DNA of 64,000 nucleotides from Albidovulum marisflavi (lineage in GTDB: Bacteria > Pseudomonadota > Alphaproteobacteria > Rhodobacterales > Rhodobacteraceae). The notes below the pieces were generated by a model. The model had not been told where the DNA came from, searched no databases, and saw nothing but the letters and a program-made list of their open reading frames with translations. Position numbers and translations under genes: made by a program. Below, one piece after another: positions 56,337 through 64,000 of the stretch (its first letter is position 1; each line of letters starts with the position of its first letter). The stretch is taken from positions 181,259 through 245,258 of the forward strand of contig NZ_JAOWKY010000006.1 of assembly GCF_025751435.1 (NCBI RefSeq), read 5' to 3'.

Positions 56337-57566
56337 TCAGATCAGTCGCGGGCGCATCGCAAGCCAGATCAGTGAACCGCCTGCAAGGACCAGGAAGGGC
56401 ACCATGGCGATGTTGACCGCCTGCCAGCCCGCGATCACGCCCGCGCCGGAACAGTTCATCAGGGCGCCCGACGACAGCGAAGCGACCGTGACACCGCCAA
56501 AGACCAGAAGGTCGTTCAATCCCTGAAGGCGGCCCTTTTCCTCGACCGAGTGCGCCGTCGTCAAAAGCGTGGTCGCCCCGATGAAGCCGAAGTTCCAGCC
56601 GATGCCCAGAAGAATGAGCGCCAGGAAGAACTGCGAGATCTCGACCCCGGACAGCGCGATGGCCCCGGCGGCGGCAAGGATGAACAGCCCCGTCCCGATG
56701 ATCGGCTTCACGCCGAAGCGGGCGATCAGATGGCCAGTGAAGAACGAGGGGACGAACATCGCAAGCACATGGGCGCTGACCACGTCGGCCGCTCTGTCGG
56801 TCCCGTAACCACAGCCGACAACAGCCAGCGGCGTGGACGTCATCACAAGGTTCATCAGCGCGTAACTGACCATGGCGCAGATGATCGCCACGACGATGAC
56901 CGGGTCACGCAGCATTTCCCTGCGCGACCGACCGTTGGCGACGCCCTCGATGGGCTTGGGGGGCTTGGGGATATCCAGCCCCAGGAAAAGGAAGGCGCCA
57001 AGCAGGTTCAGCGCAACCACGGCGACATATGTGCCAAGGTAGCCGACCACCAGCGCGTCGGCGGTGTACTTGACCAGCTGGGGGCCGATCAGCGCGGAGG
57101 CAAGCCCGCCCGCCATGACCCACGAAATCGCCTTGGGCCGAAAGTCTGCACTGGCGGTGTCGGCCGCGGCAAAGCGATAAAAACCCTGCGCGGACATGTA
57201 GAGCCCGGTCAGAAGCGATCCGGCCAGGAAAAGCAGGAAGGACGAGGTGTAAAGCCCCGCCGCCGAGACGATCGCGCCGGTCGCGCCGCCGGCGGTACCC
57301 AGCCAGAACCCTGCGCGACGTCCGTGCCGCTGCATCAATGCCGACACCGGCGTCGAGCTTAGCATGGAGCCAAGGACGATCATCGTGATCGGCAATGTCG
57401 CCCAGCAGGGATTGGGACTAAGCGCCTGACCGGCCAGACCCGCGATGGTAAAGATCATCGGCATCTGCGCGCCCAAAAGTGCCTGGGCCAGGATCAGAAC
57501 CACAAGATTCCGCCGGACGCGGAGATCGGACACCGCTGGAACGGTCATATCGGTCACATCGGTCAT
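56337..57566 (-). CDS. MFS transporter
   Basis: This 409-residue transporter has about 12 helices, TSTPVSALMQRHGRRAGFWLG (the MFS loop 2-3 pattern with basic residues) and a second-half equivalent, GHLIARFGVKPIIG. The central loop contains LDIPKPPKPIEGVANGRSRREML. It begins at the ATG giving MTDVTDM; a longer frame upstream overlaps the divergent glycosylase and is not used. No substrate can be read off. It is convergent with the phytoene synthase-like gene and divergent from the glycosylase. Confidence 0.9.
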   Translation of the reverse strand: MTDVTDMTVPAVSDLRVRRNLVVLILAQALLGAQMPMIFTIAGLAGQALSPNPCWATLPITMIVLGSMLSSTPVSALMQRHGRRAGFWLGTAGGATGAIVSAAGLYTSSFLLFLAGSLLTGLYMSAQGFYRFAAADTASADFRPKAISWVMAGGLASALIGPQLVKYTADALVVGYLGTYVAVVALNLLGAFLFLGLDIPKPPKPIEGVANGRSRREMLRDPVIVVAIICAMVSYALMNLVMTSTPLAVVGCGYGTDRAADVVSAHVLAMFVPSFFTGHLIARFGVKPIIGTGLFILAAAGAIALSGVEISQFFLALILLGIGWNFGFIGATTLLTTAHSVEEKGRLQGLNDLLVFGGVTVASLSSGALMNCSGAGVIAGWQAVNIAMVPFLVLAGGSLIWLAMRPRLI

Positions 57567-57639
57567 GCTGAATGCGTAGTGTGGGGCCTTGCATCCCGCA
57601 AGCGGAATCATTTCCCTGCAAGGGCGAAAGGTCGTGTGC

Positions 57640-58269
57640 ATGGACGAACGCATCATCATCGGGCCTGCCTGCCTGGACGAAGGCGCAGCCTGGCTCGCCA
57701 GGCGCGATCCGGTCCTGGCTGATGCGCTGCGGGTCGCCGGCGCGCTGCCCCTGCGTCTGAAACCCGACGGCTTTGCGGCGCTACTCGACGCCATCGTGTC
57801 CCAGCAGGTTTCCGTCGCGTCCGCAAACGCGATCTGGGGACGACTTGAACGCGCAGGCCTGACCGAGGAAACCGCGGTCGCGCTTGCCGCCGACGATGAT
57901 TTGCGCGCCTGCGGACTGTCGCGGCCAAAGGCGCGCTACGCGGGCAGCCTGGCCCGTGCGCGCGTCGATTATGCCGCCCTGCGCCACCTTCCCTCGGATG
58001 AGGTGATCGCCAGGCTGATCGCCTTGCCGGGCATTGGCCGCTGGACGGCCGAGATCTATGTCATGTTTTCGTTGGGACGCGCGGATGTCTTCGCATCCGG
58101 CGACCTTGCGCTGCAAGAGGCCGCCCGGCATTTGTACAACCTGCCCGAACGGCCGGACGAAAAGGTGCTTCGCGCCATGGCCCAGGCGTGGTCGCCGTGG
58201 CGGGCGGTTGCAGCGCGCGCACTCTGGGCCTACTACCGTCATGTCAAAAGCCGGGAGGGCACGAGGTGA
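57640..58269 (+). CDS. DNA-3-methyladenine glycosylase, AlkA-like (HhH-GPD)
   Basis: This 209-residue HhH-GPD glycosylase removes alkylated purines. The N-terminal half has FAALLDAIVSQQVSVASANAIWGRL, the family helix, and LSRPKARYAGSLARA. The helix-hairpin-helix LIALPGIGRWTAEIYVMFSLG is followed by the catalytic Asp in FASGDLALQEA. The protein is shorter than E. coli AlkA and lacks its N-terminal domain. The GTGCATG start is used at ATG. Its stop overlaps the next gene's start (GTGA). Confidence 0.92.
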   Translation: MDERIIIGPACLDEGAAWLARRDPVLADALRVAGALPLRLKPDGFAALLDAIVSQQVSVASANAIWGRLERAGLTEETAVALAADDDLRACGLSRPKARYAGSLARARVDYAALRHLPSDEVIARLIALPGIGRWTAEIYVMFSLGRADVFASGDLALQEAARHLYNLPERPDEKVLRAMAQAWSPWRAVAARALWAYYRHVKSREGTR

Positions 58270-58931
58270 CGCGCGAAATGAAATTCGGCCGCAAGGCCGC
58301 CGAGTCGGGACAGCCGGGGGCGCTCGTGATCTTTCTGCACGGCTACGGGGCCGACGGCGCGGATCTTCTGGGGCTGGCCGACCCGCTTGCGCCGCACATG
58401 CCGAACACAGTCTTCGTTGCGCCGGATGCGCCCGAGGCATGCCGCAACAACCCCTTCGGACGCCAGTGGTTTCCGATTCCGTGGCTTGATGGCTCTTCCG
58501 AGGCCGAGGCAAGGACCGGCATGACCCGTTCGGTCGACGATCTGAACGCCTTTCTGGATGCGCGTCTCGACGACGAAGGTATGCGCCCCGATCAGATGGC
58601 GATCGTGGGATTCTCGCAGGGCTCGATGATGGCGCTGCACGTGCTGCCGCGCCGCGCGGATCCCGTCGCGGGGATCGTCGCCTTTTCGGGCCGGTTGCTG
58701 GAGCCCGAGAGGCTCGGCCCGGAAGCGGTGTCGAAGCCGCCGGTCCTTCTGGTGCACGGCGACCAGGACCCGATGGTCCCGTTCGAGGAGATGGGCCTGG
58801 CGGGCCGTGCGCTTGGCGAAGCCGGGTTCGACACCTACGGCCATGTGATGAAGGGGACGGGCCACGGCATCGCACCCGACGGTTTGTCGGTCGCACTTGC
58901 CTTTCTCAAGGACCGTCTTGCCGGGGCTTGA
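58266..58931 (+). CDS. Phospholipase/carboxylesterase
   Basis: This 221-residue alpha/beta hydrolase of the acyl-protein thioesterase/carboxylesterase type has VIFLHGYGADGADLLGLA at the oxyanion, IVGFSQGSMMALHVL as the Ser elbow, LVHGDQDPMVPF with the Asp, and GTGHGIAPD with the catalytic His. It probably hydrolyses short esters or lysophospholipids in the cytoplasm. GTG is preferred as start because GGGAGG precedes it and it overlaps the glycosylase stop; an ATG 4 codons later is also possible. Confidence 0.9.
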   Translation: MTREMKFGRKAAESGQPGALVIFLHGYGADGADLLGLADPLAPHMPNTVFVAPDAPEACRNNPFGRQWFPIPWLDGSSEAEARTGMTRSVDDLNAFLDARLDDEGMRPDQMAIVGFSQGSMMALHVLPRRADPVAGIVAFSGRLLEPERLGPEAVSKPPVLLVHGDQDPMVPFEEMGLAGRALGEAGFDTYGHVMKGTGHGIAPDGLSVALAFLKDRLAGA

Positions 58932-58985
58932 AGCTGCCGTGGCAAGGCTTACGTTGTGCTTAACGAATCTTTGGGAGTTGCCTTG

Positions 58986-59090
58986 ATGGCCTTTGCCGCA
59001 CTGATCGCCGCCGCCGTTCTTCTTGCCGCGCTGGCGATCCCTGCCGTCAGACCTGAACCTGTGCGTGTGAAGGTGCGCGCGCGGCGCTGA
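58986..59090 (+). CDS. Small single-helix membrane protein, 34 aa
   Basis: A 34-codon frame gives MAFAALIAAAVLLAALAIPAV followed by RPEPVRVKVRARR, a single hydrophobic helix with a basic tail. GGGAG lies 8 bases before the ATG, and codon use is typical. It could be a small inner-membrane protein, but such short frames also arise by chance. It sits 54 bases after the carboxylesterase gene. Confidence 0.5.
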   Translation: MAFAALIAAAVLLAALAIPAVRPEPVRVKVRARR

Positions 59091-59094
59091 TCGG

Positions 59095-59511
59095 TCAGAA
59101 CCAGAGAGCGGCGGGCGCGAATTCAACCGAGTTCCCGGCAGGATCGCGGACGTAGATCGACCGTGCGCCATTTGGCCACGCGAAATCTGCCTCGATCTCC
59201 ACCCCGCTTTCTTCAAGATATGTCCGCCAAGCGTCCAGCGCCTGTGCGGATACCTTGAAGCAGTAATGTCCCGGCCCCTTGGCCCCGTGGCCCGGCACGG
59301 GAAGCCGCGCGCCCGCTGGCGCACCGTCCGCGGTTGCAGCGGGGTCGAACACCAGCAACAGCGACTCACCCGCCGCAAAGAAGATGTGCCGTCCCTTTTG
59401 GCGCGCGATGACGGGCAAGCCCAGAATATCGGCGTAAAATGACTCTGCCGCGGCCAGATCGCCGGCATATAGCGCGGATTCAAGTGTTCCGAGGATTTCT
59501 GGCGGTGTCAT
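59095..59511 (-). CDS. Glyoxalase/VOC-family protein
   Basis: This 138-residue protein has two paired beta-alpha-beta-beta-beta modules of the vicinal oxygen chelate fold: LESALYAGDLAAAESFYADILGLPVI in the first and KGPGHYCFKVSAQALDAWRTYLEESGVEIE in the second, ending RSIYVRDPAGNSVEFAP with the metal Glu. It is about the size of glyoxalase I-type or bleomycin-resistance proteins; the substrate is not assigned. The ATG giving MTPPEI is preferred; the frame upstream is open but overlaps a promoter-like region. Confidence 0.88.
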   Translation of the reverse strand: MTPPEILGTLESALYAGDLAAAESFYADILGLPVIARQKGRHIFFAAGESLLLVFDPAATADGAPAGARLPVPGHGAKGPGHYCFKVSAQALDAWRTYLEESGVEIEADFAWPNGARSIYVRDPAGNSVEFAPAALWF

Positions 59512-59668
59512 GATGGTGTCATTCTTGCCCGATAAGCCTCTGGTCGCAAGCGGCGTATATGACGGGGCTTGCAAGGCGTTGAACGCCATATATAGTTGTG
59601 GATAAGCAGGGGCGGGCGCTCCCGCCCCGGTTGGCCGAACGGCAGGCAGGGCGGAAACGGAGTCCGGA

Positions 59669-60268
59669 ATGCTCGACAAGCTGCATCAGGAAGAATTCAG
59701 GACGAGCTTCGTCCGCGAACCAGCTGCGCTGAAACATTATCCCGCGCTGGTTCTGAATGCCGACTACAGGCCACTATCCTACTACCCCTTGTCCCTCTGG
59801 CCCTGGCAAGAAGCGATCAAGGCGGTGTTCCTGGACCGTGTGACGATCCTCGCGGAGTACGAAGAGGTGGTTCGGTCACAGCGGGCCGCCTTTCGAATAC
59901 CGTCGGTCGTGGTGTTGAAGGAATACGTGAAACCTCAGAAGCGCGTGGCCTTCACGCGCTTCAATCTTTTTCTGCGGGATGAGTTCTGCTGCCAGTACTG
60001 TGGCTCGAAAGGGGAACTGACCTTCGATCACGTCCTGCCGAGGTCGCGCGGCGGCATCACCAGTTGGGAAAACGTGGTGGCGGCCTGTTCGCCGTGCAAC
60101 CTGAAGAAGGCCAACAAGCTTCTGCGCCAATCCGGGCTTTCGCTGCGTCGTCCCCCGCTTCAGCCGACAGCGGAAGAGATGCAGCAGGTCGGTCGGCGCT
60201 TTCCGCCAAACTACCTGCATCAGAGCTGGATGGACTTCCTTTACTGGGATGCAGAGCTGGACGCTTGA
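59669..60268 (+). CDS. HNH endonuclease
   Basis: This 199-residue protein has a C-terminal HNH domain: FCCQYCGSKGELTFDHVLPRSRGG with the first zinc cysteines and the catalytic His, then WENVVAACSPCNLKKANKLL with the Asn and second cysteine pair. The N-terminal half (YPALVLNADYRPLSYYPLSLWPWQEA) is the widespread bacterial pattern seen before such HNH domains, of unknown function. The ATG has CGGAGT upstream. A small membrane-protein gene overlaps its end by 20 bases. Confidence 0.93.
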   Translation: MLDKLHQEEFRTSFVREPAALKHYPALVLNADYRPLSYYPLSLWPWQEAIKAVFLDRVTILAEYEEVVRSQRAAFRIPSVVVLKEYVKPQKRVAFTRFNLFLRDEFCCQYCGSKGELTFDHVLPRSRGGITSWENVVAACSPCNLKKANKLLRQSGLSLRRPPLQPTAEEMQQVGRRFPPNYLHQSWMDFLYWDAELDA

Positions 60269-60626
60269 GCGTGGCTTTACCTTTCGCCTGCCGAGACAGC
60301 CATTGGGTTCAATCGCCCCGCTGCAATGGGAAGCCATCATCAACGTCCCGATCGGCGCCGTGGCGGCAGTCGCTGCGTTCCATGTCGTCCTCGCCCGGCA
60401 GGGGTGCGGGGGCGGTGTCGCCAGGTTGTTTCGACGCGGTCACGTTCCGGACTACATGAAGGTGCCAGTGCTGGTTGCGGTTCTTCTTGCGGCCTTCGCG
60501 CTTTCTGATCACGCGCTTAGCGAAAGCGGGCTTCTGGCGGTCACGATGATGGGCCTCGTCATCGCCGGCTCAATGTGGGTGGTCCTCACGGCATCCTGGA
60601 TGCGGCAGTCCCATGCAGGGCGCTGA
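60249..60626 (+). CDS. Small membrane protein of unknown function
   Basis: This 125-residue frame has three hydrophobic segments (IINVPIGAVAAVAAFHVVLA, VPVLVAVLLAAFALS and GLLAVTMMGLVIAGSMWVVLTA). It starts inside the HNH gene by 20 bases in another frame and has no clear ribosome binding site, so the true start may be internal, such as the ATG before KVPVLVAV. No family is recognised. It may be coupled to the HNH gene. Confidence 0.55.
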   Translation: MQSWTLERGFTFRLPRQPLGSIAPLQWEAIINVPIGAVAAVAAFHVVLARQGCGGGVARLFRRGHVPDYMKVPVLVAVLLAAFALSDHALSESGLLAVTMMGLVIAGSMWVVLTASWMRQSHAGR

Positions 60627-60716
60627 AAGGATGCATAGGCACGATTTACTGGCGTGATCAGCCACAATGCACAAAGATCGCCTTCAAATTGAGTGGGACG
60701 CAAGAGGGGGGATGGG

Positions 60717-62006
60717 ATGAACCTTGCGAGGCTGGCAAGCGAGGCGGTTGATCGTGGAAGGCCCGTGCGGGCCGGACTGATCGGCGCGGGGAAATTCGGT
60801 TCGATGTTTCTCAGCCAGGTGCCGACGATCCGGGGCCTCGCCGTCACGGCAATCGCCGATCTGGACCTGGAACGGGCGCGGACTGCCTGCAGGGCTGTTG
60901 GCTGGGATGGCGATCGCATCGCGGGGACCGCGTTCCTTGAGGATGGTGCGGCGCTCGCGGGCCGCGACGATGTCGATGTGGTCATCGAGGCCACGGGCAA
61001 CCCCCGGGCGGGCATCGCCCATGCCCGTGCCGCGATCGCGGCGGGCAAGCACGTCGTCATGGTCAATGTCGAGGCCGATGTCCTTGTCGGCCCGGCGCTG
61101 GCCCGAGAGGCCGCGCGGGCAGAGGTCGTCTATTCCATGGCCTATGGCGATCAGCCCGCGCTTGTCGCCGAGATGGTCGATTGGGCGCGCGCCGCGGGCT
61201 TTCACGTCGCGGCGGCGGGCAAGGGCACGAAGTATCTTCCGTCGTATCACGAGGTTACGCCCAGGGAGGTCTGGGCCCACTACGGCTTAAGCCCCGAGGA
61301 GGCGGCGAAGGCGGGGATGAACCCGCAGATGTTCAACTCCTTCCTCGATGGCACCAAGAGCGCGATCGAGATGGTCGCCATCGCCAACGCCTGCGGCCTG
61401 ACGGTGCCGTCGGGCGGGCTTGGCTTTCCGCCCTGCGGAGTGGACGATCTTGCCCATGTGATGCGCCCTCGGGCGCTTGGTGGACAGCTTGAGGGCCGCG
61501 GTATGGTCGAGACGGTCTCGTCCCTGGAACGCGACGGGCGGCCGGTCTACCGGGACCTGCGATGGGGAGTCTACGTGGTGCTGGAAGCGCCGAACGACTA
61601 CGCGGCCGCCTGTTTCCGCCAGTATGGCCTGCCCACGGACGCGACCGGGCGCTTTGCCGCGATGTACAAGCCGTTTCACCTGATCGGCCTGGAACTGTCG
61701 ATCTCGGTCCTCAGCGCCGCCCTGCGCCACGAGGCGACCGGCGCATCGCGCGAGATGCGCGGCACCGTGGCCGCCGTCGCAAAGCGCGATCTGAAGGCGG
61801 GGGAGGTCCTGGACGGCGAGGGCGGTTACACGGTCTGGGGCAAGGCCCTGCCGATCGAAAAAGCCGCCGACGTCCTGCCGATAGGTCTAGCCCACAGGGT
61901 CGCGTTGAAACGTGACGTCCCTCGGGGAGAGGTTGTGAGGATGAGCGACGTGGCACTCGAAACCGACGCGGTGCTGGACCTCTATCGTTCTTGTGTAAAA
62001 GCGTGA
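60717..62006 (+). CDS. NAD(P)-dependent dehydrogenase with SAF domain (homoserine dehydrogenase-like)
   Basis: This 429-residue protein has an N-terminal Rossmann fold (VRAGLIGAGKFGSMFLSQ, then VTAIADLDLERAR and VVIEATGNPRAGIAHARAAI), a dimerisation/catalytic part with KGTKYLPSYHEVTP and ATGASREMRGTVAA, and a C-terminal SAF domain (about 340-425) with RDLKAGEVLDGEGGYTVWGKALP. This architecture (homoserine-dehydrogenase-like NAD fold plus SAF) is found in various sugar-acid and diol enzymes and is often of unknown substrate. It is followed, after 151 bases, by a ureohydrolase gene. AGAGGGGG precedes the ATG. Confidence 0.85.
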   Translation: MNLARLASEAVDRGRPVRAGLIGAGKFGSMFLSQVPTIRGLAVTAIADLDLERARTACRAVGWDGDRIAGTAFLEDGAALAGRDDVDVVIEATGNPRAGIAHARAAIAAGKHVVMVNVEADVLVGPALAREAARAEVVYSMAYGDQPALVAEMVDWARAAGFHVAAAGKGTKYLPSYHEVTPREVWAHYGLSPEEAAKAGMNPQMFNSFLDGTKSAIEMVAIANACGLTVPSGGLGFPPCGVDDLAHVMRPRALGGQLEGRGMVETVSSLERDGRPVYRDLRWGVYVVLEAPNDYAAACFRQYGLPTDATGRFAAMYKPFHLIGLELSISVLSAALRHEATGASREMRGTVAAVAKRDLKAGEVLDGEGGYTVWGKALPIEKAADVLPIGLAHRVALKRDVPRGEVVRMSDVALETDAVLDLYRSCVKA

Positions 62007-62157
62007 CGGCCTGGTTGCGCCGCCAGATGGGGTCATCGTGCTCAATCGATTGTGTCGGCCCTTGGACGAGGCCGCTCGCGCGGCGTCGCGCATGAACATC
62101 GCCTCTGTATTTATGGCAACAAGCCGCTAGTCTCGCGGGCGAAATAAGGAGTATCAG

Positions 62158-63114
62158 ATGTCCGACACGTTCTTCAGACCCGTTTCCGGCATGGAACTGC
62201 CGCGGTTTGCCGGTATTCCCACATTCATGCGCCTGCCGCATGTTCCGCTTGATCACCCGCGCGCGGACGAGGTGCAGATCGGTCTTGTCGGTTTGCCTTG
62301 GGATGGCAGTGTGTCGAACCGACCGGGCGCACGCCATGGACCGCGTGCGCTGCGCGATGCCTCGACCATGATCCGGGCACAGAACGGGGCGACAGGGGTG
62401 CGTCCCTTCGAACTTGCGCGCTGCGCCGACCTGGGGGACGTTGGCCCGAACCCGGTGGACGGTCCCGATACGCTTCAGCGGTTCGAAAACTTCTTTGCAG
62501 GGCTGAAGGCGCGCAACATTCGGCCGCTGTCCGGTGGGGGAGACCATCTTTGCACGCTGCCGGTGCTGAGGGGTATCGCCCGCGACACGCCCTTGGGTCT
62601 TTTGCACTTCGACAGCCATACGGACCTTTACCCTGCCTATTTCGGCGGCAAGACGCTGACGCACGGGAACCCGTTCCGAAATGGGGTGGAAGAGGGTCTT
62701 CTGGACCCCAAGCGGATGATCCAGATCGGCATTCGCGGCACGACCTATGACAACGTCGACACCGATTTCGCAAAGGCAAATGGCATCCGCATCGTCCGTA
62801 TCGAAGAGTTTCATGCCCGCGGCGTGGCCGATGTCATGGCCGAGGCTCGGGAAATCGTAGGGACGCAGCCGGCCTATCTGTCCTATGACATCGACTTCGT
62901 CGATCCCTCGATCGCGCCGGGAACCGGCACGCCAGAGTGGGGCGGGCCAAGCGCCTTTCAGGCGATCGAGGTCCTGCGCGGGGCGCGCGGCCTCAGGATC
63001 GTGGGGGCGGACCTTGTCGAGGTCTCGCCGCCCTTCGATCCTTCGGGCAACACGGCATGGCTTGGCGCCTCTCTCATGTTCGAGATCCTGTGCCTGATGG
63101 CAGAGGCGCTTTAA
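62158..63114 (+). CDS. Ureohydrolase (agmatinase family)
   Basis: This 318-residue arginase-superfamily enzyme has metal ligands His130 (GGGDH), Asp152/His154/Asp156 (FDSHTD) and Asp244/Asp246 (SYDIDFVDPS), with the full DxDxxDP signature and SIAPGTGTP, so it is catalytically complete. It differs from the ureohydrolase at 10784-11773 (minus) in sequence and neighbours, so two guanidino substrates are likely used. RPGARHGPRALRDAST matches agmatinase/guanidinobutyrase entry loops. The substrate is not determined here. The ATG has AAGGAG upstream. Confidence 0.9.
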   Translation: MSDTFFRPVSGMELPRFAGIPTFMRLPHVPLDHPRADEVQIGLVGLPWDGSVSNRPGARHGPRALRDASTMIRAQNGATGVRPFELARCADLGDVGPNPVDGPDTLQRFENFFAGLKARNIRPLSGGGDHLCTLPVLRGIARDTPLGLLHFDSHTDLYPAYFGGKTLTHGNPFRNGVEEGLLDPKRMIQIGIRGTTYDNVDTDFAKANGIRIVRIEEFHARGVADVMAEAREIVGTQPAYLSYDIDFVDPSIAPGTGTPEWGGPSAFQAIEVLRGARGLRIVGADLVEVSPPFDPSGNTAWLGASLMFEILCLMAEAL

Positions 63115-63134
63115 ACCCTGCCGCCGCGCAGGGT

Positions 63135-63488
63135 TCAGCTCTGCGCGGCGGTGATGATGATCTCCACACCGTATTCCGGTGCGGCCAGCTTGGATTCACC
63201 GGTGGCGCGTGCAGGCGCATGACCGGGTGCGACCCAGGCATCCCAGACCGCGTTCATGGCCGGGAAGTCGGCCATCTCGGCCAGCCAGATCTGGGCGCGC
63301 AGAATGCGGGTCTTGTCCGATCCGGCAAGCGCAAGAAGCCGATCCACTTCGGCGAGGGCGTCCTTGGTCTGCTGCGCCACGTCACCTCCATTCTCGCCGA
63401 CAACGCCGGCAAGATAGATCACGCCGCCATGGATGACAGCGCTCGACATCCGCGTTTCGGTTTCAATCCGTTCGATGGTCCCGGCCAT
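63135..63488 (-). CDS. RidA/YjgF-family protein
   Basis: This 117-residue cytoplasmic protein of the RidA/Rid superfamily has IHGGVIYLAGVVGENGGDVAQQTKDALAEV, and PARATGESKLAAPEYGVEIIITAAQS carrying the conserved Arg that binds imine/enamine carboxylates. The usual length is about 115-130. RidA-type enzymes deaminate reactive 2-aminoacrylate-like intermediates; others are oxime or amine related. It is convergent with the ureohydrolase gene, and a strong AAAGGAG lies upstream of the ATG. Confidence 0.92.
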   Translation of the reverse strand: MAGTIERIETETRMSSAVIHGGVIYLAGVVGENGGDVAQQTKDALAEVDRLLALAGSDKTRILRAQIWLAEMADFPAMNAVWDAWVAPGHAPARATGESKLAAPEYGVEIIITAAQS

Positions 63489-63584
63489 GCCTTGCTCCTT
63501 TGCGTGGGATTCCAGGCATGACTACGGTTTCTCCTCACGGAAGGAAAGCGCTCGCAGGTGGGCAAGCATCCGGATCCCGTGCGT

Positions 63585-63824
63585 TCAGATCCCCAGTAGA
63601 GCCTTCGCTTCGGCAAGCGTCGCTTCGGACGCGGCGTGGTCGCCGCTTTCATGCTCTGCCTTGCCTTTCTCGTAAAGTTCCATGACCTGCGCCTTGGTCG
63701 CGTCATCGACGGTGGTGGTCTGCATCGCCTCGTCGATTTCGGCCATAAGCGAAGGGCATTGGGTCGCAAAGGCAGGCGCCGCCATCGCAGTCAGGAACGC
63801 GGCAGTCAGAAGGGTCTTTTTCAT
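63585..63824 (-). CDS. Small secreted protein
   Basis: This 79-residue protein has a Sec signal peptide (MKKTLLTAAFLTAMAAPAFA, cleavage after AFA). The mature part, about 59 residues, is helical and acidic (CPSLMAEIDEAMQTTTVDDATKAQVMELYEKGKAEHESGDHAASEATLAEAKALLGI), with a lone Cys and a helix-turn-helix look like a half TPR repeat. It is a conserved small periplasmic family in Rhodobacterales (by recollection), of unknown function. GGGGAG precedes the ATG. Confidence 0.75.
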   Translation of the reverse strand: MKKTLLTAAFLTAMAAPAFATQCPSLMAEIDEAMQTTTVDDATKAQVMELYEKGKAEHESGDHAASEATLAEAKALLGI

Positions 63825-63873
63825 GGTAACAATCTCCCCGTGGTTGTTGCAGCCGTGCTGGTCTTCACAGGTG

Positions 63874-63920
63874 TGGAGCGGGTGAAGGGAATCGAACCCT
63901 CGTCGTAAGCTTGGGAAGCT
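63874..63920 (-). other. 3' fragment of tRNA-Gly(UCC), probable integration (att) site
   Basis: The minus strand reads AGCTTCCCAAGCTTACGACG, then a T arm GAGGGTTCGATTCCCTT, then CACCCGC-T-CCA: the anticodon loop (TCC), variable region, T arm, 3' acceptor strand and CCA of tRNA-Gly. The D arm and 5' acceptor strand (expected GCGGGTG...) are missing upstream, where unrelated sequence begins. It is not a functional tRNA gene. A copied tRNA 3' end is the typical attachment-site duplication left by tyrosine-integrase elements. Confidence 0.8.
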
Positions 63921-64000
63921 CCAAACCCGCCATCTTAACTACTTGATTTCACTCGTTACTTACCAGAGGTCCGGGACTTTCTCCGGGACTCGGGTGCGTG

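Overview
The window is about 64 kb of high-GC chromosomal DNA from an alphaproteobacterium, most likely a member of the Rhodobacterales (Rhodobacteraceae and relatives). The evidence is the gene content (CckA-type hybrid kinase, MocR/DUF1127 pair, DUF1194, class I PPK2, acetyl-type MetA, fused carnitine dehydrogenase/thioesterase), a circularly permuted two-piece ssrA, and GAAC-N7-GAAC LexA boxes before recA. Genes are tightly packed, with many 1-8 nt overlaps, and no gene-free stretch exceeds 300 bases apart from the one occupied by ssrA.

Layout. 1-9.7 kb: MarC-family membrane protein (cut by the window edge), ABC-F ATPase, ndk, TfoX-C protein, DUF4202 protein, a DUF1127/MocR divergent pair with a candidate operator, ppk2 overlapping a TetR regulator, metA and an unassigned P-loop ATPase. 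9.8-19.5 kb: ureohydrolase with an EamA exporter, TehA/SLAC1 channel, amidotransferase divergent from guaB, RsmB-type methyltransferase, cckA and a sulfotransferase-like gene. 19.6-28.3 kb: SOS-controlled recA, a frameshifted NTF2-like gene, alaS with a DUF1330 gene, class II amidotransferase, typA, DUF1194 and a SnoaL-like gene. 28.4-28.7 kb: ssrA (tmRNA).

28.9-44.4 kb is the most specialised part. It holds a carnitine-to-glycine-betaine pathway (BKACE cleavage enzyme, carnitine dehydrogenase fused to a thioesterase, SDR), choline-sulfatase betC, a divergent LysR regulator translationally coupled to a CocE/NonD hydrolase, and an oligopeptide-type ABC transporter with two paralogous Tat-type binding proteins, two permeases, one fused double ATPase and a coupled phosphodiesterase-like enzyme. 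I infer that it imports and opens esters or conjugates of quaternary amines (carnitine, choline) and feeds glycine betaine metabolism. The exact substrate is not visible in the sequence.

44.4-64 kb: a second EamA transporter, HSL-type esterase, SDR plus an unassigned CxxC protein, outer-membrane beta-barrel protein, TPM-domain protein, lipoprotein, aminotransferase, a cysS-cimA-methyltransferase-phytoene synthase-like operon, MFS transporter, AlkA-type glycosylase plus carboxylesterase, VOC protein, HNH endonuclease, SAF-domain dehydrogenase, a second ureohydrolase, RidA and a small secreted protein. At the right edge lies a 3' fragment of a tRNA-Gly(UCC) gene, the usual scar of site-specific integration, so a genomic island probably starts there and continues beyond the window.
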